A model generated the notes under the pieces. It had not been told where the DNA came from and did not search any database. It worked only from the letters and a program-made list of their open reading frames with translations. Of a stretch of DNA of 64,000 bases, positions 29,407-38,133 are shown in pieces (position 1 is the first letter of the stretch; each line of letters opens with the position of its first letter). Location of the stretch: assembly GCF_025370255.1 (NCBI RefSeq), contig NZ_JAMTCD010000010.1:1-64000 (forward strand). The letters are read 5' to 3'. A program made the position numbers and the translations under genes. This stretch comes from Shewanella holmiensis (lineage in GTDB: Bacteria > Pseudomonadota > Gammaproteobacteria > Enterobacterales > Shewanellaceae).

Positions 29407-30996
29407 TTAGTGACGGAAGTGACGCATTCCGGTGAACACCATAGCAATCCCGTGTTCATCAGCTGCGGCGATGATTTCTTCATCACGGATTGAACCGCCT
29501 GGCTGAATAATACAGCTAATGCCAGCTGCTGCTGCGGCATCGATACCGTCACGGAACGGGAAAAAAGCATCCGATGCCATAACAGAACCTTCAACCACTA
29601 AGCCTTCGTCAGCCGCTTTAATGCCAGCAACTTTGGCTGAGTACACGCGGCTCATTTGACCCGCGCCTACACCTATGGTCATGCCATCTTTGGCGTAAAC
29701 AATCGCATTTGATTTAACAAACTTAGCCACTTTCCAGCAGAACATTAAATCGGTTAACTCTTTTGCTGTTGGTTGACGTTTTGATACCACTTTGACGTCT
29801 TCCACATTGACCATGCCTTGATCGCGATCTTGAACCAGCAAGCCACCATTAACACGCTTGTAATCTTGAGTCGTGGTTCTAGTGTTCCACTCACCGCACT
29901 CTAATAAACGCACGTTAGCTTTAGTGGCAACAATATCACGGGCAGCTTGGCTAATTTTTGGCGCGATAATCACTTCAACAAATTGACGGTCTACTATCGC
30001 TTTAGCAGTATCTGCATCTAACTCTTGGTTAAAGGCAATGATTCCACCAAATGCCGATGTTGGGTCAGTTTTAAAGGCGCGATCATATGCTTCTAATAAG
30101 CTAGTACCTAATGCGACACCACAAGGGTTAGCATGCTTAACAATGACACAGGCAGGGCCTTCAAACTCTTTTACGCACTCAAGTGCCGCATCGGTATCGG
30201 CGATGTTGTTGTAAGACAATGCTTTACCTTGAAGCTGAGTCGCACTGGCAACTGAGGCTTCATCAATATGGGCATCAACATAAAACGCCGCTTTTTGATG
30301 GCTGTTTTCGCCGTAACGTAAATCTTGCTTTTTAATCAGCTGAGTATTGAATGTACGTGGGAAGCTTGAATCTTCGTGACACTCATCTTTACTATGCGCA
30401 GGAACCATAGTACCGAAGTAATTGGCGATCATGCCATCATATGCAGCAGTGTGTTCAAATGCGGCTATGGCTAGGTCAAAACGGGTTTCAAGCGTAGTGC
30501 TACCATTGTTAGCTTGCATTTCAGCAATCACGCGAGCGTAATCTTTAGCGTTAACCACGATAGTCGTGTCTTTGTGGTTTTTAGCCGTAGAGCGCACCAT
30601 TGTTGGGCCACCGATATCGATGTTTTCAACAGCGTCAGCTAATGTGCAACCTTCTTTAGCAACGGTTGCCGCAAATGGGTATAAATTCACCGCGACTAAA
30701 TCGATAGGTTTGATGGCGTTTTGTTCCATCACTAACTCATCAATTCCACGACGGGCTAAAATGCCACCGTGTATTTTAGGGTGCAATGTTTTGACACGAC
30801 CATCCATGATCTCAGGGTGACCTGTGTAATCAGAAACTTCCATGACAGGGATATTGTTATCGGCCAGCAACTTAGCAGTGCCTCCGGTAGATAACAGTTC
30901 AACACCTTGAGCATGCAAAGCTTGTGCAAATTCAAGGATTCCAGTTTTATCTGAAACGCTTAGTAGCGCGCGACGAATTGGTCTGACAGTATTCAT
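29407..30996 (-). CDS. purH: Bifunctional AICAR formyltransferase/IMP cyclohydrolase
   Basis: PurH carries out the last two steps of IMP synthesis: formylation of AICAR by 10-formyltetrahydrofolate, then ring closure. The N-terminal IMP cyclohydrolase domain begins [12 protein letters not shown]. The transformylase domain contains the P-C-G-V-A-L-G motif around the K-H-A-N-P-C active-site region. About 529 residues from the ATG at 30996 match the family; an upstream TTG adds ten residues without good support. A terminator follows before purD. The region upstream is AT-rich with no recognised PUR box. Confidence 0.96.
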   Translation of the reverse strand: MNTVRPIRRALLSVSDKTGILEFAQALHAQGVELLSTGGTAKLLADNNIPVMEVSDYTGHPEIMDGRVKTLHPKIHGGILARRGIDELVMEQNAIKPIDLVAVNLYPFAATVAKEGCTLADAVENIDIGGPTMVRSTAKNHKDTTIVVNAKDYARVIAEMQANNGSTTLETRFDLAIAAFEHTAAYDGMIANYFGTMVPAHSKDECHEDSSFPRTFNTQLIKKQDLRYGENSHQKAAFYVDAHIDEASVASATQLQGKALSYNNIADTDAALECVKEFEGPACVIVKHANPCGVALGTSLLEAYDRAFKTDPTSAFGGIIAFNQELDADTAKAIVDRQFVEVIIAPKISQAARDIVATKANVRLLECGEWNTRTTTQDYKRVNGGLLVQDRDQGMVNVEDVKVVSKRQPTAKELTDLMFCWKVAKFVKSNAIVYAKDGMTIGVGAGQMSRVYSAKVAGIKAADEGLVVEGSVMASDAFFPFRDGIDAAAAAGISCIIQPGGSIRDEEIIAAADEHGIAMVFTGMRHFRH

Positions 30997-31026
30997 GTAG
31001 GTACAGGGTCCACTATTTAATTTCAA

Positions 31027-31270
31027 GGATCTTTCGCAAATCAGATTCGAATGCTTTGCTGTTGTTTAACACCAAAAGTGAATCTGTTTTGCCAAAGTTC
31101 CTCGGGTTCATTATTTGAACAAAATGTGCAGCTGTTTTTTGTGATTATTATGAGTGCTGTTAAAGCGCGCGTATTTTACCGTAAACCATAGAGCTTGAGT
31201 GTTTTTTCTGCGTGATTTCACAATATTGAAATCCGAACAACGCGTCATAAAATAAAACGCATTAAAACCC
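31027..31270. other. Divergent intergenic region, purH and zntR
   Basis: About 245 bp that should include the purH promoter. Apart from the adjoining metal-responsive promoter (31271-31302) no motif stands out; no canonical PurR site was found by eye. Confidence 0.4.
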
Positions 31271-31302
31271 TTGACCTTAGATTAAACTCCAAGGTTTATA
31301 CT
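31271..31302 (+). promoter_or_regulatory. MerR-type promoter/operator of the metal-response operon
   Basis: TTGACC (31271-31276) and TATACT (31297-31302) are 20 bp apart, longer than a normal spacer. The spacer carries a dyad ACCTTAGA...TCCAAGGT (31274-31295). This over-long spacer with a dyad is the hallmark of promoters activated by DNA distortion by MerR-family proteins such as ZntR. Confidence 0.8.
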
Positions 31303-31345
31303 AGGCTTATATTCAAGTGATTTACTTATCCAAAACGGGATGGTT

Positions 31346-31807
31346 ATGTACCGAATCGGCGAGTTAGCAAGTCAATGCGATATCAAGGCTGATACTTTAC
31401 GTTTTTATGAAAAGCATGGTTTGTTAGCACCCTCTAGCCGATCTGGATCTGGCTATCGTCTGTATACAAAAGATGATGCATCAAGGCTACGCTTTATTTT
31501 ACGGGCTAAAGCCGTTGGCTTCACCTTAAATGAAATATCTGAGCTGTTATCTATCGAACTGGATAAAGCCAACTGGGCTTGTGCTGACGTTAAAGGCATG
31601 GTCGATAATAAACTTGAGCAGGTTACTGCTAAAATTGCCGAGTTAACCCAGTTTGCTAACTCATTGCAAAGTTTATCTAACGCCTGCTGTGGCGGCCCCG
31701 ATAGTGCTGAACATTGCAGTATTTTAGAAGCGCTTGAGTCTGAAGATAAACAATTGAGTGCCAAAAATGAGACCTCACATAAAGGCCATCATCATGCTGT
31801 TAAGTAA
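31346..31807 (+). CDS. ZntR-like MerR-family metal-responsive regulator
   Basis: A 153-residue regulator. The N-terminal MerR helix-turn-helix is Y-R-I-G-E-L-A ... L-R-F-Y-E-K-H-G-L, and a dimer helix follows. From the ATG at 31346 the cysteines fall at 79, 114, 115 and 124, exactly the metal-ligand positions of E. coli ZntR; H119 is replaced by aspartate and a histidine is at 123. The tail is His-rich (H-K-G-H-H-H). This suggests a zinc or related soft-metal sensor. The start is chosen over an in-frame ATG two codons upstream because of this match and the ribosome site. It should activate its own promoter and the exporter 74 bp downstream. Confidence 0.88.
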   Translation: MYRIGELASQCDIKADTLRFYEKHGLLAPSSRSGSGYRLYTKDDASRLRFILRAKAVGFTLNEISELLSIELDKANWACADVKGMVDNKLEQVTAKIAELTQFANSLQSLSNACCGGPDSAEHCSILEALESEDKQLSAKNETSHKGHHHAVK

Positions 31808-31881
31808 CGCGATGCCTTGCCAGTTAATCTGTGTTCTAGCCCTAAACGGCTTGTAAAAAATAAGTCGTTGGAGACTTTATT

Positions 31882-33339
31882 ATGTTAATTGAAAACTTTA
31901 TTCATTTGTTTTTAGAGTCCGCGCCCTGGTTGTTATTGGGGCTTGTTTTGGCAGGCCTGTTAAAAGTATTTGTACCGATGGAATGGATGCAAAAGCAATT
32001 AGGTGGTCATGGGTTTAAAACTGTACTAAAAGCCGCGGTATTAGGTGCGCCGTTACCGTTATGTTCTTGTGGTGTTATTCCTGCGGCGGTAGGGTTACGC
32101 AGATCTGGTGCATCAAAAGCGGCAACAACCTCCTTTTTAGTGTCAACCCCTGAAACGGGTGTAGATTCAGTGACCGTCTCTTATGTGTTACTGGGTCCCT
32201 TTATGGCGATCGTGCGCCCCATTGCGGCGATAACCAGCGCTGTTGTCGCAGGCTTATTAGTTGGACGAGATGACGAACATGACAAAGCAGAGGTTCAAGT
32301 AAGCCATCCGGCGGCAGATAAACTAGCGGTTGTAGCAGCAGAAAACACCAGCAGCTGTTGTGCCAGTCAGCCAGCTAAACCTAAAGCGATAACCACGATG
32401 AACTTTAAGCCTGTCGATACTACTCGCTCGTTGATTAAGCCTGCTTTGGTGGAAGGCAAGTCGCTGAACGCTGAATCGTTTAAGCCAGTAACAGATAAAC
32501 CTGTGGTGAATGTGGCACAGGAAAAAGCGTGTTGTGGTTCTACTCCTGCCGAAAAAACACCAGAAAAATCGGGCTGTTGCAGTAAAACCGCAACGACTTC
32601 AGAACACATATTTTCACCGGTTAAAACTGATGCTGCAGTATCGGCAAAAGCCAGTTGCTGTAGCAGTCAATCGCCTAATCAAGCAAATGTCACGCTTAAT
32701 GCGACTGATTCCTCTGAAAGTTGCTGTGCCTCAAGCGATGATATGGCCACAACGTTAAAGCAAAACTCAATTTTAAGCAGGGTTGGTTCTGGTTTGCACT
32801 ATGCCGCTACTGATTTAGTCCGTGATACAACCCTATGGTTGTTGGTCGGTTTATTCTTTGCTGCTTTAGTGCAAACTTATGTGCCTGGTGACTTCTTAGC
32901 TAAATGGGGTGATGGCATTCTGGCGATGCTAGTGATGGTGTTAGTGTCTGTGCCTATGTATATCTGCGCTACTGCCTCCACGCCAATTGCAGCCGGATTA
33001 TTGCTTGCTGGTGTGTCTCCAGGGGCTGTGTTGGTGTTTATGATGGCAGGTCCTGCAACTAATATTGCCACTTTAGGAGTGGTAAGCAAAGAGTTAGGAA
33101 GGCGTGCGCTAGTGGGCTATTTGGGAGGCGTGCTTGGGGTGGCGTTGATTTCAGGGATGTTGGTGAACTACCTCGTTGCTACCTTCGGATTTGAAGTTAT
33201 CCCACAAATTGGCCCAGATCATGAACTTTTGCCTCAAAGCGTGGTTGCGATATCGGGAATTGTACTTGCTGTTCTTATGGCAAAAGTCCTGTGGGATAAA
33301 CTGCCGAAAAAAAGCAAAGATGCCAGTTGTTGCTCATAG
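31882..33339 (+). CDS. SO_0444-family Cu/Zn efflux transporter
   Basis: A 485-residue permease of the UPF0718/DUF318 type. Two membrane halves (about 10-130 and 300-475) are separated by a long cytoplasmic loop (about 130-295) rich in Ser, Lys and paired cysteines. Cys pairs are at 159-160, 217-218, 232-233, 259-260 and 281-282, and a sixth pair closes the protein at 483-484. The first half has the motif L-P-L-C-S-C-G-V-I-P. The SO_0444 family of Shewanella exports copper and zinc. The ZntR-like regulator just upstream and its operator support metal-induced expression. Metal choice between Cu and Zn is not decided by sequence. Confidence 0.88.
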   Translation: MLIENFIHLFLESAPWLLLGLVLAGLLKVFVPMEWMQKQLGGHGFKTVLKAAVLGAPLPLCSCGVIPAAVGLRRSGASKAATTSFLVSTPETGVDSVTVSYVLLGPFMAIVRPIAAITSAVVAGLLVGRDDEHDKAEVQVSHPAADKLAVVAAENTSSCCASQPAKPKAITTMNFKPVDTTRSLIKPALVEGKSLNAESFKPVTDKPVVNVAQEKACCGSTPAEKTPEKSGCCSKTATTSEHIFSPVKTDAAVSAKASCCSSQSPNQANVTLNATDSSESCCASSDDMATTLKQNSILSRVGSGLHYAATDLVRDTTLWLLVGLFFAALVQTYVPGDFLAKWGDGILAMLVMVLVSVPMYICATASTPIAAGLLLAGVSPGAVLVFMMAGPATNIATLGVVSKELGRRALVGYLGGVLGVALISGMLVNYLVATFGFEVIPQIGPDHELLPQSVVAISGIVLAVLMAKVLWDKLPKKSKDASCCS

Positions 33340-33378
33340 TTTGAATAGACAATGATAAAATTTTACGTTCGTCATATT

Positions 33379-33400
33379 AAAGGCCATTAAGGCCTTTTTT
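33379..33400 (+). terminator. Terminator of the metal-efflux operon
   Basis: The stem AAGGCC/GGCCTT with a four-base loop is followed by a run of T. Confidence 0.85.
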
Positions 33401-33721
33401 ATTGCTTAAAAGTGTCAGATATTCCGATTAAATTGACAGTATTTTTATCAAGACGAACAATTTATAACAAAGGTCACCCACTTGTATCATCGTGTATATT
33501 TATGTTTTTTATAAGGTTGAATCTTTACTGATTTAGCTTTTGTTATATTAGTTTGTTAAAAACAAGACCTATATCTGATTTTTATCTTAAAACCATTATT
33601 TGAATTCGACTCACTAAACTTTATGTGACTTTGCTCTCGTTGCTGGCAACTAATGCTGTCTATTATCTATACGGGTTGTACCTAATAAGTAGTATTAATA
33701 ATAATAATATTGGAGCGAATG
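33401..33721. other. Intergenic region before the multiheme cytochrome
   Basis: About 320 bp of AT-rich sequence. It should contain the cytochrome promoter, but no FNR or CRP palindrome was recognised. Confidence 0.4.
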
Positions 33722-35704
33722 ATGAAAAATATAAATATGTGCAAAATAGCACTGCTTATAGCAACAGCAATTGGGGTTACTGCATGTGGTAGTGATGGTA
33801 ATGATGGTGCACCAGGAGAGCCTGGCGAACCCGGACAACCAGGTCCAGGACCAACACCTCCTGTTGTGGAAACGTCTACAGTGACCAATGTAGAAATGAT
33901 TAACCACATGGTTGAAGAAGGTAAACTGACCATTGAATTTGCGATTACTAACGAAGATGGCGTAGCCATTGCTGGATTAAAAGATGCCTCTGTTTACCTT
34001 GCTGCTATGACTGAACAAGGTATTCAGCGCAGCCGTGATGGAAGTGTGGGTGGCAATGCCACAGCTGGCGGTGATAAGCCAACAGAAGGCGTTTCTTTGG
34101 AAATGTTAGATAATGGCAATTATCAATTTGTTGCGCCTATGGCAGCAGTACAAGCTGATACCCAAGGTTTGATCCGTTTACAAGTTGGTGGGGGTGACAT
34201 TGCTAAATCACCTTATATCATCATCGATAAACCTGAGATGACTCACACCACAACCACAGAAACCTGTTATTCATGTCATGTTGATTATGCCACTTCAGAT
34301 ATTCGCCACAGTGGATATGTTGCATTAAATACCGAAGGTGAAGTCGACTTCGTTGGTGGCTGTATGGTGTGTCATAACAATGTGCCGCGCGATATCGCTG
34401 AAGATGGTTCATCGTTAAATACTGGTGGTTATGCTAAAAATACCATGCAGAAGTTGGGTCACATCAATCACCAGAAATTTGAAAAAGATTTTACTCCTGT
34501 AAATTGTTATACCTGTCACGCCGAGCCTGTGATGAATACCAATCTTGCCGGTAATGGCTGTGCTGACTGTCATAGTGTTGAAGGCGCTAAGTTTGAACGT
34601 GTAATGAGTGCAACCAGTACTAATTTTGATGCACGAGATTTCCATGCGAAGAAAAGTGGTTTAGCGAATTTAAAAGCAATGCGCAACGGTTACTCTGCAG
34701 AAACATCGGTTCCGTTTAAAGATGAAAACGGTGTTTGGTGTACCACAATGGCGTTATTTAAGCTTGATGGAGAGACCAAAACACCTGTGCATATTGGTGA
34801 TAACTATAGCCATGATTTAACCAGTCATCATCCAGATACTCCGATTGTGTATGCCGGTGCTTATTTGCATGGTTACTTCAATAACTCACTCGTTGGCCGT
34901 TTTGCTGGCCATGGCAGTGATGAAGTTAAAACCGATAATGCCGATGGTACGCGGACGCATTGTTTCCCATCGCCATCAGCAGGTTTTGATGCTGCGGATA
35001 TTATGGCTTCAGCACGAATTTCGCTAAGCTATGATGGTTGGACAGATAATGACGGTAAAGAGTCGTTATCATTTACTGCATACTCAGATGCAATCAACCA
35101 AAGTAGCAGTGAAGAAGTGCCATATGAGCGTCGTCTTGCGGTAACCAACGATAGTTGTACAACCTGTCATAACAGCGAAACTAATTACCATAAAAATGGT
35201 GCTTATAACGATGGTGGTGTCGACTGTGTAGCCTGTCATAACAATGGTCAGGACAGAAGTGCTAAAAACTCTGCACCAGGCTTTGGCCCTATGGTACACA
35301 GTATGCACTGGGGGATTGGTAATGCACTTTCAGGTGCTAAAAAAGATGAGGATGGTAATAACATTGCTAACTCAGCTGATAGTTTAAATGCGGACAATTG
35401 TGTATCGTGTCATGCTGAAGGTGTTGATTTAAATGCAATTCCTAATCAATACATTCGAGCCAAAGCATTTAACAATGGCGATCAAACTAAAATGGCCAGC
35501 CCAATTACGGCGAACTGTTTTGCTTGTCATAACGATGCACAAGCCTTAAACCATATGGAACAAAATGGTGGCGAGATTAGTGCAGAGAAAGGTAGTGGCA
35601 ACGATGGCACTTGGTTTACTCAACCAACGGGTGAATCGTGTGCAACTTGTCATGCTGAAGGTAAATCATTCGGTATCGAGAAGTTCCATAACTTCGAACG
35701 TTAA
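33722..35704 (+). CDS. OmcA/MtrC-family multiheme lipoprotein, nine hemes
   Basis: A 660-residue outer-membrane c-type cytochrome. A lipobox ends at Cys22 (V-T-A-C), and a Gly/Pro/Asp-rich collagen-like linker (about 23-46) follows. Nine CXXCH haem sites lie at 182, 214, 262, 280, 479, 502, 560, 599 and 640. Family members such as MtrC and OmcA have ten, split five and five; here the first cluster has four. Two unpaired Cys (340 and 414) lie in the domain between clusters. These proteins move electrons to minerals or other extracellular acceptors and are exported by type II secretion. The ATG at 33722 is 6 bp after GGAG. It is monocistronic, without mtrA or mtrB partners here. Confidence 0.92.
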   Translation: MKNINMCKIALLIATAIGVTACGSDGNDGAPGEPGEPGQPGPGPTPPVVETSTVTNVEMINHMVEEGKLTIEFAITNEDGVAIAGLKDASVYLAAMTEQGIQRSRDGSVGGNATAGGDKPTEGVSLEMLDNGNYQFVAPMAAVQADTQGLIRLQVGGGDIAKSPYIIIDKPEMTHTTTTETCYSCHVDYATSDIRHSGYVALNTEGEVDFVGGCMVCHNNVPRDIAEDGSSLNTGGYAKNTMQKLGHINHQKFEKDFTPVNCYTCHAEPVMNTNLAGNGCADCHSVEGAKFERVMSATSTNFDARDFHAKKSGLANLKAMRNGYSAETSVPFKDENGVWCTTMALFKLDGETKTPVHIGDNYSHDLTSHHPDTPIVYAGAYLHGYFNNSLVGRFAGHGSDEVKTDNADGTRTHCFPSPSAGFDAADIMASARISLSYDGWTDNDGKESLSFTAYSDAINQSSSEEVPYERRLAVTNDSCTTCHNSETNYHKNGAYNDGGVDCVACHNNGQDRSAKNSAPGFGPMVHSMHWGIGNALSGAKKDEDGNNIANSADSLNADNCVSCHAEGVDLNAIPNQYIRAKAFNNGDQTKMASPITANCFACHNDAQALNHMEQNGGEISAEKGSGNDGTWFTQPTGESCATCHAEGKSFGIEKFHNFER

Positions 35705-35764
35705 TTACCGCGATTGAGCTATCTTTGGCGCCCCTTTAGGCAGACTAAGATATACAATCTACAT

Positions 35765-35796
35765 AAAATGGGAGCCTAATCAGCTCCCATTTTTTA
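35765..35796 (+). terminator. Terminator after the cytochrome gene
   Basis: The stem AAAATGGGAGC/GCTCCCATTTTTT follows the stop by about 60 bp and ends in a T run. Confidence 0.85.
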
Positions 35797-35985
35797 TGTT
35801 TAATTTTCAATTGGGATTAGCTTAGTCAGTCTAATTAAGCAGGTTTTATAAGGTCACTTTTACTTTATTGATCTTATTTAAGATCTCAATGCAGTGACTT
35901 GGGGCATCATCGCAGATTATCAAGATATTAACGACCTGCCAGAATGAAAGTGATGACCCAGTTATAAAGTGCGGCAGGCAGAAAC
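35797..35985. other. Interval between two terminators
   Basis: About 190 bp between oppositely used terminators. A plus-strand stretch near 35887-35947 reads D-L-N-A-V-T-W-G-I-I-A-D-Y-Q-D-I then a stop, possibly the remnant end of a lost gene. Otherwise nothing. Confidence 0.25.
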
Positions 35986-36013
35986 AAAAATACCGAGCTA
36001 GGCTCGGTATTTC
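35986..36013 (-). terminator. Terminator of the small basic gene
   Basis: The stem AAATACCGAGC/GCTCGGTATTT lies 26 bp after the stop, on the minus strand. Confidence 0.85.
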
Positions 36014-36038
36014 TTATCAATATCGTTTGCAATGAAAT

Positions 36039-36164
36039 TTATTTCGCTTTAGAGACGATATTTGATTGTGGTGCCTTTTTAGCTTGTTTAGCTGCACGTT
36101 TTTCTTTTAACGACAGTTGTGGCTGTTTTTTGGCTTCTTTAGAATTATTACGTTCTTTACTCAT
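36039..36164 (-). CDS. Small basic Lys/Ala-rich protein, 41 residues
   Basis: The ATG at 36164 with GGAG 6 bp upstream gives a 41-residue protein, M-S-K-E-R-N-N-S-K-E-A-K-K, ending in S-K-A-K. It is highly basic with no hydrophobic segment and is likely disordered or nucleic-acid-associated, though function is unknown. The reading frame continues upstream to 36260 but the ribosome site favours the short form. A dedicated terminator follows, which supports expression. Confidence 0.7.
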   Translation of the reverse strand: MSKERNNSKEAKKQPQLSLKEKRAAKQAKKAPQSNIVSKAK

Positions 36165-36426
36165 GTTGCACTCCCAAAAATGTAAGGGTTTACGGTTACG
36201 AAATAATTTAAACAGAAAGAGGGTTTTCGTTTTACCCAGTTCGTAAAAGCAGCGTAGCACTAATTTAATAAATTTGAGCTAGGGTAAAGATAGAATATTT
36301 TAGTCTAGGGTTAGCTTAATATGTGCTATCACATTGGCATAGAAAAACAGACGTTATGCCGATAGACAGTGACGTGAGAAGAAGTGCTACAATGCGCTTG
36401 AATTAATAGGATAAAAGGAGTCAGTA

Positions 36427-36879
36427 GTGATTTGGCGTACATTGAAGTTTGACCAACTAACACGTGATGAACTCTATGAAATACTCAAACTACGGGTGGA
36501 TGTGTTTGTAGTAGAGCAAAATTGTCCTTACCCGGAACTTGATGAAAAAGATCGTCATCCACAAGCGATGCACATGCTGGCCCAGGATCGAGATGGTCAT
36601 CTTGTCGCTTATTGTCGAGTATTGCCTCCAGGGGTAAGTTATCCTCAAGCCAGTATTGGTCGGGTGGTTGTGGCATCAAGTCACCGTGGACAAGGCTTAG
36701 CAGAGCCACTAATGCAACAAGCATTAAAAAAAGCTTTGGCCAACTGGCCTCAAGCGGGCGTACAAATTGGCGCTCAAGAACATCTGCAAAAATTTTATCA
36801 ACGTCTTGGCTTTATCAATCATTCCAAGGTGTATTTAGAAGATGGGATCCCCCATATCGATATGATGTATCAATGTTAA
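36427..36879 (+). CDS. elaA: ElaA-like GNAT acetyltransferase
   Basis: A 150-residue member of the ElaA branch of the GNAT family. R-V-D-V-F-V-V-E-Q-N-C-P-Y near 22-34 and the acetyl-CoA loop S-H-R-G-Q-G-L-A near 83-90 are typical. The start is a GTG after AAAGGAG (about 6 bp). The substrate is unknown. A monooxygenase-like gene begins 10 bp after its stop, so the two are probably co-transcribed. Confidence 0.85.
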   Translation: MIWRTLKFDQLTRDELYEILKLRVDVFVVEQNCPYPELDEKDRHPQAMHMLAQDRDGHLVAYCRVLPPGVSYPQASIGRVVVASSHRGQGLAEPLMQQALKKALANWPQAGVQIGAQEHLQKFYQRLGFINHSKVYLEDGIPHIDMMYQC

Positions 36880-36889
36880 GGAAGTAGTA

Positions 36890-37207
36890 ATGTCGAATTA
36901 TGTTATCAATAATACCCAGTTAGTTTGTGTGGCGCAATTTGTTGCCAAAGCAGGTAAGCGTGATGCATTAGTGGCTGCACTGGTCAGTTTAATTGCAGAT
37001 ACTCGTCAAGAGCCAGGCTGTATTCGATATGAGCTGAATGTCAGTGCTGATGACGATAATAAAGTTGCGTTTGTTGAAAAGTTTGTTGATCGCGCTGCAT
37101 TTGATAAACATTGCGCTAAAGAGGCTATTCAAGATTATTTTCATAACGTGATGCCAGAACTGGTTGAATCGCACCATGTGGAAGTGTTTAATCAGGTAAT
37201 GGCTTAA
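36890..37207 (+). CDS. ABM-domain monooxygenase-like protein (YgiN type)
   Basis: A 105-residue dimeric alpha-beta barrel protein. The ABM signature includes G-K-R-D-A-L-V-A-A-L, the E-P-G-C-I-R-Y-E motif near 42-50 and the downstream H-x(4-7)-F/H pattern. Family members include quinol monooxygenases, though many have no known activity. It follows elaA by 10 bp and is terminated by a strong hairpin. No cofactor motif is expected for this family. Confidence 0.85.
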   Translation: MSNYVINNTQLVCVAQFVAKAGKRDALVAALVSLIADTRQEPGCIRYELNVSADDDNKVAFVEKFVDRAAFDKHCAKEAIQDYFHNVMPELVESHHVEVFNQVMA

Positions 37208-37225
37208 CATTTTTAACGTTCAGAT

Positions 37226-37253
37226 AAAAAGAGTGCAATTGCACTCTTTTTTA
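37226..37253. terminator. Bidirectional terminator
   Basis: The stem AAGAGTGC/GCACTCTT with A and T runs lies between convergent genes. Confidence 0.85.
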
Positions 37254-37260
37254 TCATTAT

Positions 37261-37521
37261 TTAATCAGCAGGGCAGTGTCGCAGTTTTATTTGATGTTGT
37301 AAATTTAGCGTGCCATCAGTATCGATAACGGCAATTTCATTATCTTGAGATATAACCGCTAAAGGACCCTCAGGGGTGTTACGTATAAAGAGCAATCGAT
37401 AGCCATAATTGTGTAGTTTGTATAATGTGATTTTTTGCTCTGCTGAGGCGTTGTCCCAGTGTTCGATATTGGAAAGGCAGTGCTTGCGCTGTTCTTGGAA
37501 TTGATAGGAAGCGACATCCAT
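37261..37521 (-). CDS. Small conserved protein, paralogue of the next gene
   Basis: An 86-residue cytosolic protein with no signal or membrane segment. It shares L-x-N-x-x-H-W-x-x-A-(S/T)-A-E-Q-K and L-x-x-(F/Y)-G-Y-R-L-L-F-(I/V)-R, then P-x-A-V-I, with the gene at 37692-37946, so the two are duplicates. The family is unknown to me and may be Shewanella-specific. The stop lies next to the terminator at 37226-37253. Confidence 0.65.
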   Translation of the reverse strand: MDVASYQFQEQRKHCLSNIEHWDNASAEQKITLYKLHNYGYRLLFIRNTPEGPLAVISQDNEIAVIDTDGTLNLQHQIKLRHCPAD

Positions 37522-37691
37522 GTTGATATACCTATTGAGTGTTAATGTTTGAAATCCATTTCAGCATTTAATCTAACACACCATTTCAATTTATCTTATT
37601 GTTTTTTATGTGCACTGTGAGAAATACCAACATTCTCACTAATAGATGAGTCGAGCCTTTATATTCGTACTTTTAGAGTATTGGCAATGAC

Positions 37692-37946
37692 TCAGTGCGG
37701 CTGGCGCAAAGATATTTTAGGCCGTAAATCAACCTCACCATCATGGTAAATTATGGCAATATCATCTTGTTGGCAAATAACAGCCATAGGACCTTTTACG
37801 CTATGTCTAACAAACAGTAAGCGGTAACCGAAACGATGCAAATCATATAAGGCTAACTTTTGTTCAGCTGTAGCCAGCTCCCAATGATCACAATTGGATA
37901 TGGCCTTGCCGCGACGCTCACTGATATCTAGTGCTGTTTGATTCAT
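37692..37946 (-). CDS. Small conserved protein, second paralogue
   Basis: An 84-residue protein from the ATG at 37946 (M-N-Q-T-A-L-D). It shares most of its middle with the preceding small gene (D-H-W-E-L-A-T-A-E-Q-K and F-G-Y-R-L-L-F-V-R). The frame extends upstream to 38051 but that part has no ribosome site and no similarity to the paralogue. Function is unknown. The 170 bp between the two copies are AT-rich and may contain a promoter for the downstream copy. Confidence 0.65.
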   Translation of the reverse strand: MNQTALDISERRGKAISNCDHWELATAEQKLALYDLHRFGYRLLFVRHSVKGPMAVICQQDDIAIIYHDGEVDLRPKISLRQPH

Positions 37947-38133
37947 CTTAATACCTCTAATTTCACATAAAGATAATGTTGAGTCTTTATTGAACAGTCC
38001 ATCATGTGAATGGAATGTTTTTGCGGTTAATATAACAACTAACTGAAGCAAAGGTAGTACTTTTTATGATACGGCAGTCATTTACACTGCCAACTTAGTG
38101 ATAATATTGTAATTTGACTCGTTAGAGAAGGAT

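Noticed and set aside
35887-35947. Plus-strand fragment reading like the end of a protein
   Set aside because: Only about 20 codons with stops on both sides; too short to name as a pseudogene.
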